Part shown: in pieces, positions 8,877 through 16,928 of the stretch
Layout: every line of letters begins with the position of its first letter
How positions within the stretch are numbered: position 1 is the first letter of the stretch
From: an uncultured Paludibaculum sp.
GTDB lineage: Bacteria > Acidobacteriota > Terriglobia > Bryobacterales > Bryobacteraceae
Reading direction: 5' to 3'
Length of the DNA stretch: 64,000 bases
Assembly: GCF_963665245.1 (NCBI RefSeq)
Contig: NZ_OY762267.1
Span: forward strand, 3,072,001-3,136,000
Notes under the pieces: generated by a model
Told to the model about the DNA's origin: nothing
The model's input: only the letters and a program-made list of their open reading frames with translations
The model's database searches: none
Program-made: the position numbers and the translations under genes

Positions 8877-9386
8877 ATGCCGACGATCAACGACATTCTC
8901 TCCGGTGCCGCGGCCATCGCCAAGGGCATGGGCATCACTCTGAAAGAGATGATGAACCCCGTCATCACCGACGACTATCCCGATGCCCCGCCAAAGTTCC
9001 AGGAGCGCTACCGTGGACTGCACGTCCTGCAGCGTGACGAAAACGGCCTGGAGAAGTGCGTGGCCTGCTTCCTGTGCTCCGCCGCCTGCCCGACGCAGTG
9101 CATTTACATCGAGGCGGCCGACAACACGGAGAAGGTGAGAATCAGCGGTGGTGAACGCTACGCCGAGGTTTACAACATCGATTACAGCCGCTGCATCTTC
9201 TGCGGCTATTGCGTGGAAGCCTGTCCGACGGACGCCATCACGCATGGTCACGGCTTCGAATTGGCCAGCTACAACACGTCAACGCTGGTCTACCGGAAAG
9301 AGAAACTGCTTGCCGCCCCACCGGCGGGCACCGACGGCAAGCTGAAGCTCGACCATCCGGTCAGCGTTTCCGAAGGCGGGCACTAA
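8877..9386 (+). CDS. nuoI: NADH-quinone oxidoreductase subunit I (NuoI)
   Basis: 169 residues with two [4Fe-4S] ferredoxin motifs: Cys61-64-67 with Cys71, and Cys106-109-112 with Cys116. The IDYSRCIFCGYCVEACPTDAI pattern and the total length fit NuoI, the subunit that carries clusters N6a and N6b toward the quinone site of complex I. It stands apart from any nuo operon; the only other nuo gene in the window is nuoA at 13.3 kb on the opposite strand. It may be part of a dispersed complex I or a duplicated copy. Confidence 0.87.
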   Translation: MPTINDILSGAAAIAKGMGITLKEMMNPVITDDYPDAPPKFQERYRGLHVLQRDENGLEKCVACFLCSAACPTQCIYIEAADNTEKVRISGGERYAEVYNIDYSRCIFCGYCVEACPTDAITHGHGFELASYNTSTLVYRKEKLLAAPPAGTDGKLKLDHPVSVSEGGH

Positions 9387-9406
9387 GCGCGCGGTTTGCG
9401 AAGTTC

Positions 9407-9485
9407 GCACACGTATCGGCGGCAAGCTCCCAGCGATCAGCCGGCACACGGGTGGCTGATCGCTGAGTGCTGACGGCTGACAGCT
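9407..9485. repeat. Palindromic dispersed repeat, copy 1
   Basis: Arms at 9431-9442 and 9454-9465 form a perfect 12-bp stem (AGCGATCAGCC and its complement at the core) with an 11-nt loop. The 36 nt at 9407-9442 match 38103-38138 at 33 positions, and the tail GCTGACGGCTGACAGCT (9469-9485) is identical to 38164-38180. It lies between the converging ends of nuoI and ackA, so it could also act as a two-way terminator. Confidence 0.8.
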
Positions 9486-9522
9486 CGCTCCTGATTCGCT
9501 ACTGAACTACAGACGCGGCCCT

Positions 9523-10626
9523 TCACGGTTTGGCGGTCAGCGCCCGATAGGCGCGGCGCGCCACCACCACTTCTTCATTCGCGGCTAGGGCCAGCACCTT
9601 CACGCGCGACTTGTCGCTCGAAAGAAGGCGGTCTCCCTGGCCGTTTTCATTTCGTGCCGCATCGAGTTCCACGCCGAGGTGCTCCAGGCCCCGGCAGCAG
9701 TTGGAACGGAGCACGGCCGAGTTCTCTCCGATGCCTCCGGTGAAGACGATCGCATCGACGCCGGCCATGGCCGCGGTGTAGGCTCCGATGGTCTTGCGAA
9801 CCTGGTAGGTGAAGACATCCAGCGCCAGCGCTGCGTCGTGGTTGCCGCCCTGAGCGGCGGCGGAGATGTCGCGGACGTCACCGCCCGCGATGCCGGACAG
9901 ACCAGCCAGACCGCTGTTGCGGGCCAACTGGCGCCGTACTTCCTCGGTGGTCCAGTTGTTGCGATCCATCATGTAGAGCACGGCGAAGACGTCGAGATCG
10001 CCGTGACGCGTGGCATTCTCCAGACCGGATTGCGGAGAGAAGCCCATGGTCGTATCGATGGACTTGCCGTGTTCGATGGCGCAGACCGAGGAGCTGCCCC
10101 CGAGATGACAACTGATGACGCGCAGATCTTCCTTGGCACGGCCAAGGAACTCCGGCACACGTCCGCTCATGAACTCGTGCGAAGCGCCGTGAAAGCCATA
10201 CCGCTCGATGCCGAACTGCGTACGCCAGTCAGACGGCACTCCGTACCACCGTGCAAAGTCGGGCATGGTGCGATGGAACTCGGTTTCGAAGGCACCCACC
10301 AGCGGTACGCCGGGCATGGCTTCGCGGAAGGCGTCAATGGCCGTGAGGTAGATGGCGTTGTGGACGGGCGCGGCGAGCAAAAACTCGCGCATAGCCGCTT
10401 CCACTCCGTCGTCGATCACAAAAGTGCCCCGGTAGTGAGGACCGGCGTGGACCGACTTAAACGCCACGGCATCGACGCTGGTGTCGCCGGAGCGAATGTC
10501 ACCGATGGCTGAGCGATAGTCAGTAACACGCTCAAACCGTCCGCTGGCGAGCACACGCTCGCCCGGCATGTCCAGGATCTGGTACTTGAGGGATGTGGAA
10601 CCAAGGTTGGGAACTAGAATGTGCAT
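9523..10626 (-). CDS. ackA: Acetate kinase (acetate/propionate kinase family)
   Basis: 367 residues from the ATG at 10626 (MHILVPNLGSTSLKY); the longer frame to 10773 adds an unconserved N-terminus. Family motifs are the phosphate-binding N-terminal strand, RYGFHGASH, the adenosine/phosphate loop CHLGGSSSVCAI, the GKSIDTTMG segment and FTGGIGEN. It makes acetyl phosphate and ADP from acetate and ATP, or the reverse, in overflow or fermentative metabolism. Several positions differ from textbook AckA (for example NLGSTS for NAGSSS), so propionate or another short acid is possible. No phosphotransacetylase gene is adjacent. Confidence 0.85.
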   Translation of the reverse strand: MHILVPNLGSTSLKYQILDMPGERVLASGRFERVTDYRSAIGDIRSGDTSVDAVAFKSVHAGPHYRGTFVIDDGVEAAMREFLLAAPVHNAIYLTAIDAFREAMPGVPLVGAFETEFHRTMPDFARWYGVPSDWRTQFGIERYGFHGASHEFMSGRVPEFLGRAKEDLRVISCHLGGSSSVCAIEHGKSIDTTMGFSPQSGLENATRHGDLDVFAVLYMMDRNNWTTEEVRRQLARNSGLAGLSGIAGGDVRDISAAAQGGNHDAALALDVFTYQVRKTIGAYTAAMAGVDAIVFTGGIGENSAVLRSNCCRGLEHLGVELDAARNENGQGDRLLSSDKSRVKVLALAANEEVVVARRAYRALTAKP

Positions 10627-10968
10627 AAACTTCTGGCCTGGCACGACCACGCACCGGTCCCCGGGGAGGGAAGCCGGAACCGGATCGCGCATCGCGGCGC
10701 ATGCATTGCAGTATTTCACGGCGGCGGCCACCGGAGCACACCCGGTTGGCTCCGATTCCAGGCGCGACCTCAAGCCGGCGCGTCAATGGGAGGAATTGTC
10801 TTCTCCAGGGGGTACCCAACGCGCCATAATGTGGTTCGGGCCGGCGAGCCGCCCCCAGAAGAGAATGGAAACATTGCGGCGGGATAAGAGCCCGCCGCGG
10901 GGCCCAAATGGCTTCGCTGTTATATAGTACAGAGTTCGAGGCAGGTCTTCGAGACAAACTAAATCCCT
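10627..10968. other. Divergent intergenic region with a strong hairpin
   Basis: 342 bp between ackA and the permease gene. At 10876-10883 and 10891-10898 the sequences GCGGCGGG and CCCGCCGC form a perfect 8-bp stem with a 7-nt loop, not followed by a T run. TATAGT at 10923-10928 is a candidate -10 box for the permease. No coding signal or known riboswitch was recognised. Confidence 0.5.
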
Positions 10969-12069
10969 ATGATGATTCCTTCCACCTATACGGTCGCCCT
11001 ACTGTTGGCCGTCCTCTCCATGATCTGTTGGGGATCCTGGGCGAATACCCTCAAACTGGCTGGCAAATGGCGGTTCGAGCTCTACTATTTCGACTATTCG
11101 ATTGGTGTATTGCTTGCGGCGACGATCGCGGCCTTCACGTTTGGATCCACCGATGGGGTGGCGTCCGACTTCAGCGGCCCGGCCTTCTCGTTTGTCGATA
11201 ACCTGACAGTTGCGTCGAAGGCGCAGATGCTCTTCGCCGTGGCGGCGGGTATCATCTTCAACCTGGCCAATCTGCTACTGGTGGCCGCCATCACGGTAGC
11301 CGGGCTTTCGGTGGCGTTCCCCGTGGGTATCGGCCTGGCACTCATCGTGGGTACTGTCCTGAACCATGTTCTCCGGCCCACCGGAAATCCGGTCTACCTG
11401 TTCAGCGGAATGGGGTTCATCCTACTGGCGATTATCGTGACGGCGATGGCCCATGCCGCGTATAACGTGGGTAGACAAGCCCCGGCCCCCGCCCCAGCCG
11501 CCGAAGTAAAGACCATCCCGGGCACTCGCGCCGTGCACCGCCCGACGGGCGTTACCCGAAAGGCGAGCCCCCTGAAGGGCATTATCCTCAGCCTGTTCGC
11601 CGGCATCCTGATGGGCCTGTTCTACCCGCTCGTCGAACTTAGCAAAAAGGGGGATCTCGGGCTCGGCCCTTACACGGCAGCGTTTCTGTTCGGCATGGGC
11701 GTCCTGCTTTCCACGCCTGTTTTCAATATCTTCTTCATGAACATGCCGGTGGAGGGGCCCGCTCTAGGTCTCCGCGACTATTTCCACGGCACCGGCAGGC
11801 AACACCTGCTTGGATTGCTGGGCGGGATCATCTGGGCGGTCGGTTGTATCGCCAATTTCGTAGCCTCCAGCACGCCGCCGTCCGTCAACGTCGGCCCGGC
11901 GACCAGCTATGCCATGGGGCAAGGCGCAACACTGGTGAGCACCCTTTGGGGCTTGCTGCTGTGGAAAGAGTTCGCCGGCGCATCCGGCGGCGTGAGAGTG
12001 CGGCTGATCCTGATGTTCGTGCTGTTTGTTGTCGGGCTGGCGCTGCTGTCGCTCGCCCCGCTTCGCTAG
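10969..12069 (+). CDS. Multi-pass permease of the DMT/GRP (sugar porter, RhaT-like) group
   Basis: 366 residues with about ten hydrophobic segments in two halves, split by a cytoplasmic loop rich in Pro and Ala (about residues 165-205). Each half begins with a Gly/Trp-containing helix, the first with MICWGSWANTLKL, a feature of the glucose/ribose porter family and of L-rhamnose and ureide permeases within the drug/metabolite superfamily. It probably imports a sugar or similar small solute across the inner membrane. Substrate not determinable. It ends 5 bp before the stop of the convergent AlaX gene. Confidence 0.7.
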   Translation: MMIPSTYTVALLLAVLSMICWGSWANTLKLAGKWRFELYYFDYSIGVLLAATIAAFTFGSTDGVASDFSGPAFSFVDNLTVASKAQMLFAVAAGIIFNLANLLLVAAITVAGLSVAFPVGIGLALIVGTVLNHVLRPTGNPVYLFSGMGFILLAIIVTAMAHAAYNVGRQAPAPAPAAEVKTIPGTRAVHRPTGVTRKASPLKGIILSLFAGILMGLFYPLVELSKKGDLGLGPYTAAFLFGMGVLLSTPVFNIFFMNMPVEGPALGLRDYFHGTGRQHLLGLLGGIIWAVGCIANFVASSTPPSVNVGPATSYAMGQGATLVSTLWGLLLWKEFAGASGGVRVRLILMFVLFVVGLALLSLAPLR

Positions 12070-12074
12070 AAAGC

Positions 12075-13244
12075 CTAGAAGCCAAAGACCGGCAACAGGG
12101 CAGCCAGCGCCTCGGCGGAGGGCAGGCTGCCCTGTCCCATTTGCGCGTTGCCGCCGCCGCGCCCACCCACCTGAGCCAGGGCTTGCTTTAGCAAGTTGCC
12201 GGCATGCAGACCGGCGTCGGCCGAAACCACCACGAGGATGGCGGCGGGCTGGGCCGAGGCTGCCACATAGAGGGCTCTGGGTTGAGCACAGAAGTTCTGC
12301 GCCACGGCACGCACCTCATCGTCCAGGGCGCCCGACGCACGCTGGTCCAGAAAGCGGCGCAGGCCGTCCGCGCTCGCCGTTGTTTGGGTGTAAAGCTCCC
12401 GGCCACGGTAGGCTGCCACTTCCAAGCCCAACTTGCGGCACAGTTTGGCGGTCTCGCGGGCCGATTCCAATTGCGCGGCCACCAGCGGCACCGTCTCGTC
12501 CAGCGGTGAGGAAAACAGCCGCGCCACCTGCGAGAGGGCCTCGAAATCGAGCCGGGCGCGCCGCACGGCCCGGTGCCCGCATAGAAACTCAACCCGCGTA
12601 TTGCCACGGATCTTCTCCGTCTTCCGCAATAGAATCGGGCCAATCTCGCCCGTGTGGCGAACATGCGTGCCGCCGCAGGCGGAGCGGTCGACCCCGTCGA
12701 TGGACACGATGCGGAGCGTCCCCTGGCGCTTGCTCTCCTTGCGCAACCCCTCCGCCTCCGCGGCGTCTTCAAAGGCCACCGAGAGAGGCCGGTTTTCGAA
12801 CACGAGCTCGTTCGCGCGGCGCTCGGCCGCGGCGCACTGCTCCGCGTTGGCCGCCGGCGTGGACAGCTCGATGGTGCTCACCTCGGCGCCCATGTGGAAG
12901 CTCATGGTGACGTAGCCGAACAGAGCGTCGAAGACGGCCGACAGCAGGTGCTGGCCGCTGTGCTGCTGCATATGGTCGAAACGGCGGGCGGCATCCACCT
13001 GGCCGTGCACTTCGTCGCCGGACGGCAGGGGCGCGGCCAGGACGTGTACGAGTCCATCTTCTTCTTCCACGACGTCGATGAGTTCGACACCGTTCAAGGT
13101 GCCGTAGTCGCGCGGCTGGCCGCCTGAGTCGGGGTAGAACGCGGTGCGGTCGAGGACCACCCGCGTACGTTCCGCATCGGCCCGGATCAGTCTCGCTTCA
13201 AAGGACGTCAGGGAAGAATCGGTGTAGTAGAGGCGCTCAGTCAT
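12075..13244 (-). CDS. Alanyl-tRNA editing protein (AlaX-like) with DHHA1 domain
   Basis: 389 residues starting at MTERLYYTD (an in-frame ATG three codons upstream is possible). Residues ~1-220 match the editing half of alanyl-tRNA synthetase: FYPDSGGQPRD, the zinc ligands in HMQQHSGQHLL, and CGGTHVRHTGEIG. Residues ~250-389 match the DHHA1 domain with the Gly-rich VGGRGGGNAQMGQG. The catalytic aminoacylation domain is absent, so this is a free-standing protein that removes serine or glycine from mischarged tRNA-Ala in trans. It is in the long AlaX class. Confidence 0.87.
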   Translation of the reverse strand: MTERLYYTDSSLTSFEARLIRADAERTRVVLDRTAFYPDSGGQPRDYGTLNGVELIDVVEEEDGLVHVLAAPLPSGDEVHGQVDAARRFDHMQQHSGQHLLSAVFDALFGYVTMSFHMGAEVSTIELSTPAANAEQCAAAERRANELVFENRPLSVAFEDAAEAEGLRKESKRQGTLRIVSIDGVDRSACGGTHVRHTGEIGPILLRKTEKIRGNTRVEFLCGHRAVRRARLDFEALSQVARLFSSPLDETVPLVAAQLESARETAKLCRKLGLEVAAYRGRELYTQTTASADGLRRFLDQRASGALDDEVRAVAQNFCAQPRALYVAASAQPAAILVVVSADAGLHAGNLLKQALAQVGGRGGGNAQMGQGSLPSAEALAALLPVFGF

Positions 13245-13333
13245 GGGCCACATGGAAATCGAGGGAATCGGGGCGAATCACACAGACTGCCGGCAAGTCC
13301 CAACACGATACAAACAGCCGGGAACCACCGGGG

Positions 13334-13690
13334 CTAGACCCACTCAAGGGCTCCCTTTTTGAAGGCCCAGATGTATCCGACCACCAGGATCGCCAGAAAC
13401 ACTGTCACTTCGCTGACGCCGAACCAACCGAGTTGCTTGTACTGTACGGCCCACGGGAACAGGAAGATGGTTTCCACATCGAAGACAACAAACAGGATAG
13501 CCACGATGTAAAACCTGACCGTGTAACGCCCGCGGGCATTCGACGCTGCCTGGATACCGCACTCATAAGCTTCGAGCTTGGCCACGGAGGGGAGTTGAGG
13601 GCGGACGAAGCGCGCCAGCAACAGCAGGACGAACGGAAACAGGGCCGCAACGACCAGGAATATGAAGATGGGCAGATACCCTTCGGGCAT
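13334..13690 (-). CDS. nuoA: NADH-quinone oxidoreductase subunit A (NuoA)
   Basis: 118 residues with three membrane helices (about 8-28, 60-80, 88-108). The YECGIQ and RFYIVAILFVVFDVETIFLFPWA motifs are diagnostic of NuoA/ND3, including the mobile loop between helices 1 and 2 that takes part in quinone-coupled proton pumping. It is a single gene with no nuoB downstream, parallel to the lone nuoI at 8.9 kb. A TATATT box 6 nt before the ATG suggests leaderless expression. Confidence 0.93.
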   Translation of the reverse strand: MPEGYLPIFIFLVVAALFPFVLLLLARFVRPQLPSVAKLEAYECGIQAASNARGRYTVRFYIVAILFVVFDVETIFLFPWAVQYKQLGWFGVSEVTVFLAILVVGYIWAFKKGALEWV

Positions 13691-13696
13691 GAGACC

Positions 13697-13702
13697 AATA
13701 TA
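13697..13702 (-). promoter_or_regulatory. -10 box TATATT of leaderless nuoA
   Basis: On the minus strand TATATT is followed by GGTCTC (6 nt) and the nuoA ATG. No Shine-Dalgarno sequence is present. Confidence 0.5.
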
Positions 13703-13752
13703 TCACCGACAGGCTGCAAAAGGACCTGAAGGTCCGTATTCATCCGGCCTGC

Positions 13753-13758
13753 TAGAAT
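13753..13758 (+). promoter_or_regulatory. -10 box TAGAAT of a leaderless permease gene
   Basis: TAGAAT, then 6 nt, then TTG at 13765. The spacing supports the unusual TTG start. Shared 74-bp region with the divergent nuoA promoter. Confidence 0.5.
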
Positions 13759-13764
13759 TCAAGT

Positions 13765-14601
13765 TTGAGCACCGCGGCAATTCCGTCTCCTCGTCTGCGT
13801 CTGCCCGGCGCGATGTTTCTGCGCGTTCTGGTGGAGCGGCGGGCCCTCATCTATCAGATGGTCCGGCGCGACTTCGGCCAGCGCTTCGTCGGCAGCGCCG
13901 CGGGGTGGCTTTGGACACTCATCCATCCACTGGTCACGCTGGCCAGTTGGGTCTTCGTGTTTCAGTACTGCATGAGAGTGCCGGCGCCCAGCGCGGCCTG
14001 CGGCGGGAACTACTCGTTGTGCCTGTTTTGCGGCTATCTGCCGTGGCTGCTGTTCAGCGACACGGTGCAGCGGTCGGCCACCGCGCTGCTCGACCAATCG
14101 AACCTCATCACCAAGACGGTCTTCCCCTCGGAGATTGTCCCGGTCACGCTGTTCCTGTCCTCGTTGGGCAGTCACCTGTTTGCCGTGGCCATCGCAGTGG
14201 GCATTGTGCGCTACACCACCGGCCACTTCAGCATCCTGATCCTGCTGCTGCCCATCTACACCCTCTTTTTGGGTTTGTTTGCTATTGGGGTCGGCTGGAT
14301 CGCGTCGAGCCTGCAGGTCTATCTGCGGGATACAGCCCAAGTCGTCATCGTCATGCTGACCGCCTGGTTCTGGATCACACCCATCTTTATCGACGAGGCA
14401 GTCTTCCCGGTCAGGGCACGGTTCCTGATCCGCTGGAATCCCCTGGCCTACGTCGTGAGAGGCTACCGCGAACGGCTGCTCACGGCGCAGATCCCCGCCC
14501 TCGACGATTTCCTCTACCTGGCCGCCGTGTCGATCTCGGTCTTTGTGATCGGCGGGATGTTCTTCCGCCATCTGAAGCGCGGCTTTGCCGATGTCCTGTA
14601 G
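13765..14601 (+). CDS. ABC-2 type polysaccharide export permease (Wzm/KpsM-like)
   Basis: 278 residues with six predicted membrane segments. The N-terminal amphipathic RRDFGQRFVGSAAGWLWTLIHPL and the ITPIFIDE...LIRWNPLAYVVRGYRE stretch are typical of the membrane half of O-antigen or capsule ABC exporters. Such permeases need a nucleotide-binding partner (Wzt/KpsT), which is not in the window. No glycosyltransferases are adjacent, so the exported glycan is unknown. TTG start, set by the TAGAAT box and by the N-terminus length of the family. Confidence 0.8.
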   Translation: MSTAAIPSPRLRLPGAMFLRVLVERRALIYQMVRRDFGQRFVGSAAGWLWTLIHPLVTLASWVFVFQYCMRVPAPSAACGGNYSLCLFCGYLPWLLFSDTVQRSATALLDQSNLITKTVFPSEIVPVTLFLSSLGSHLFAVAIAVGIVRYTTGHFSILILLLPIYTLFLGLFAIGVGWIASSLQVYLRDTAQVVIVMLTAWFWITPIFIDEAVFPVRARFLIRWNPLAYVVRGYRERLLTAQIPALDDFLYLAAVSISVFVIGGMFFRHLKRGFADVL

Positions 14602-14628
14602 GCTAAATACTTTGGAGTTGCTCGCAAG

Positions 14629-15927
14629 ATGAACTGGACCCGACGAACTTTTCTCACCGGCGCCGCCGCCGCGCCCCTGTTCGCCCAAAAGCGTGGACGG
14701 AAAGACGATGCTCCGTCGGCGAAGCCGAACATCCTGCTGGTGATGGCGGATGAGGTACCCTCCTGGGTCCTGGGATGCTACGGCAACCAGGAAATTCCAA
14801 CACCGAACATCGACCGGATGGCGTTGGGTGGGTCCCGGTTTGTCCGGAGTTTCGCATGCACGCCGGCGGCGACGGCCAACCGCGTCACCCTGCTGAGTGG
14901 GCGCACACCCCGTCAGCACGGCGTCCATGAAGCCGGAACTGCCCCGGGTTCGTTCGCCAACGAGAAACTGCTCTCCGACGACTTGACCGGAAGCGGGTAC
15001 CGCTGCGGGTACGCCGGTCTGTGGGATGCCGGCTCCGGTGCGCCCGGCCACGGCTTCGCTCATGCCGGAACGGCCGTTTCCGGCAAGGGGTCGGCGGCCG
15101 AGACGGTGACGGCGCAGGCACTGGAGTTCCTCGACCAGCAGGCCAAGGGCACTCCGTTCTTTCTGGCCATCTCGTATCCCAGTCCCATGACGCTGCAACA
15201 GAGCAGCCCGCAGAAGTTCCATGCGCGCTTCGCGGCCGCAAAGTTCGAAAGCTACGGAATCCAACCGGCAGCGGAGCATGCGGCGTTGGGCAAGGAGTAC
15301 CTGGCCGACGCTTTGGGCAACCTCCGCAAGTATGGCGCCGGTCTGGCGGAACTGGATGAGCAACTAGCCGCGCTGCCACGCAAGCTGCTGGCGAAGAGCA
15401 TCTTCGACAACACACTCGTAGTGTTCACGGGAACCTCCGGCAACCTGTTGGGCCGACATGGTTTATGGGGTGACGGGCGCGGCTCGAAGCCAGCCAACAT
15501 GTATGACGAGGCGGTGGGCGTGCCGATGATCTGGCAGTGGCCCGGCTACTTCCCCGTGCAGGCGGCCCGGCCGGAAGTGGTGAGCTCCTATGACGTCTAC
15601 CCCACGCTGCGCGCCGCCGCCGGCATCCCGCTGACCGACAGTAAGTCACTGTGCGGGCGCGACTTCCTCCAGGTTGTGATGAACCGGGTGCCGGCCCAGA
15701 AAAAGGCCTGGAAAGATCTGGTTTTCGCCGACCTGGGCGACACGGAGATGGCCCGGGACAACTACTTCAAAGTGGTCGTTCGCTCCGGAGGCGAGGGACC
15801 CAACGAGTTCTACGATCTGCGGCAGGACTCGCGCGAGAAGAACAACCGCTGGGACAACCCAGGCTACGTCACCGTCCGCGACACCATGGCAAAGAGCCTG
15901 GCCGAGTGGCGGCAGACCTACGGTTAA
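14629..15927 (+). CDS. Tat-exported sulfatase-fold protein lacking catalytic residues (pseudo-sulfatase)
   Basis: 432 residues with a twin-arginine signal (TRRTFLTGAAAAPLFA). The alkaline-phosphatase/sulfatase fold is clear from PNILLVMAD at 33-41, TPNIDRMA, the LLSGRTPRQHG stretch and C-terminal DEAVGVPMIWQWPGYF, YDLRQDSREKNN. The active site is not: the second metal Asp is Glu42, the formylglycine motif CxPxR is CTPAATANR (Cys77, Arg displaced), the GKWH motif is GLWD (131-133), and the SDHGD metal strand is GTSGN (268-272). It is therefore probably a non-enzymatic or reassigned member, perhaps carbohydrate-binding. The stop codon is shared with the convergent esterase gene. Confidence 0.75.
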   Translation: MNWTRRTFLTGAAAAPLFAQKRGRKDDAPSAKPNILLVMADEVPSWVLGCYGNQEIPTPNIDRMALGGSRFVRSFACTPAATANRVTLLSGRTPRQHGVHEAGTAPGSFANEKLLSDDLTGSGYRCGYAGLWDAGSGAPGHGFAHAGTAVSGKGSAAETVTAQALEFLDQQAKGTPFFLAISYPSPMTLQQSSPQKFHARFAAAKFESYGIQPAAEHAALGKEYLADALGNLRKYGAGLAELDEQLAALPRKLLAKSIFDNTLVVFTGTSGNLLGRHGLWGDGRGSKPANMYDEAVGVPMIWQWPGYFPVQAARPEVVSSYDVYPTLRAAAGIPLTDSKSLCGRDFLQVVMNRVPAQKKAWKDLVFADLGDTEMARDNYFKVVVRSGGEGPNEFYDLRQDSREKNNRWDNPGYVTVRDTMAKSLAEWRQTYG

Positions 15928-16904
15928 TCCGTACCGCCAAATACCGCTTTAACGCCGGCCGGCCCTGCAAACACACAGACCGCCGAATGGCCGCATCCTG
16001 GAGCGATCTCCAGCGTGTGGGTGGCGTTGAACTGGGTCTTGATATAGCTGTAGTAGATCAACCCGCGCTCCTTGCGATTGGCGCCTTCGGCGATGGCACG
16101 GCACGAGCGGTCGAGGGTGGAGTCGTCCGTCCGGGTATCCAACGCACCTACGATGTAGGTGACATTGCGGCGGGGATACTGCTCTAGAATGTACTCATTC
16201 GAGGAAGCGGCGGCGTAGCCGGTGCGCGCCTCCAGCCCGTACCGATAGCGGTTGTAGGTGGTGCAATTGGCCGCGTCCCAATACTTCACAAACTTCCCGG
16301 TACAGCGGCCATCAGTACCGCAGGCGGCGCCGAGCTGCATCCGCAAGTCGTTTAAATACAGATAACTGGAAGGATTGGCGGCAACATACCGGACCGGGAC
16401 ATGCATACGCGGCTCCATGCGGTTGACGGCCGCGTAGCGCTGGACTAACTGCCCTCCGGCGGAGTGTCCGGCAACAACAACCTCTTTCAGGTCAGGGAAG
16501 TGCTCCTGACTGTTCAGCACCTCCAAAACCTGGTCGATGACATCGTAGGAGGTCGCCTTCCCGGAAACGGCATGTTCGCCGGAGACCCAGCCGCTCCCGG
16601 ACCACTCCAACTCGCCAAACTCGACCGGGTCACCGGCGGAGCGGGACTTGAAGTGAGGCGCAATCACGACGGTCTTGGAGAGTTGCCCGGCCACGGTAGC
16701 GGAGGCCAACGCCCAGCGGAAGTAGTCCTCGGCATTGCGGCCCGCGCCATGCACCATGATGAAGGCACGCTCAACTCCGGCATGGGTGGCGCCGGCCAGC
16801 GCATGGCTCCGCCAGACGATGACAAAGCCGGTTCCCGTGGCAAAGTGCTCGGTCTCCGCGGGTGGCGTCACCATCAGCAGCGCCAGCATTGAGAGCAGCA
16901 TCAT
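15924..16904 (-). CDS. Secreted alpha/beta-hydrolase (esterase-like)
   Basis: 326 residues from the ATG at 16904; a TTG at 16919 is the alternative. A short hydrophobic N-terminus (MMLLSMLALLMV) acts as signal. The alpha/beta-hydrolase fold has the oxyanion strand IMVHGAG, nucleophile elbow GHSAGG, acid in GALDTR and the catalytic His in GCGHSA. Two CxxxxxC-like pairs (AACGTDGRC) suggest disulfides outside the cytoplasm. It follows the gamma-glutamyltransferase gene by 24 bp on the same strand, probably as the last gene of an operon. Substrate unknown. Confidence 0.7.
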   Translation of the reverse strand: MMLLSMLALLMVTPPAETEHFATGTGFVIVWRSHALAGATHAGVERAFIMVHGAGRNAEDYFRWALASATVAGQLSKTVVIAPHFKSRSAGDPVEFGELEWSGSGWVSGEHAVSGKATSYDVIDQVLEVLNSQEHFPDLKEVVVAGHSAGGQLVQRYAAVNRMEPRMHVPVRYVAANPSSYLYLNDLRMQLGAACGTDGRCTGKFVKYWDAANCTTYNRYRYGLEARTGYAAASSNEYILEQYPRRNVTYIVGALDTRTDDSTLDRSCRAIAEGANRKERGLIYYSYIKTQFNATHTLEIAPGCGHSAVCVFAGPAGVKAVFGGTD

Positions 16905-16928
16905 TCCTCCATCGCCCAAGCGGGCCGA

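Noticed and set aside
10627..10773. N-terminal extension of acetate kinase
   Set aside because: The extra 49 residues are not conserved and the family begins at MHILVPNLG.
13759..15363. 534-residue open frame on the minus strand
   Set aside because: Antisense to the Wzm-type and sulfatase-like genes; Arg/Gln/Gly-rich composition without motifs.
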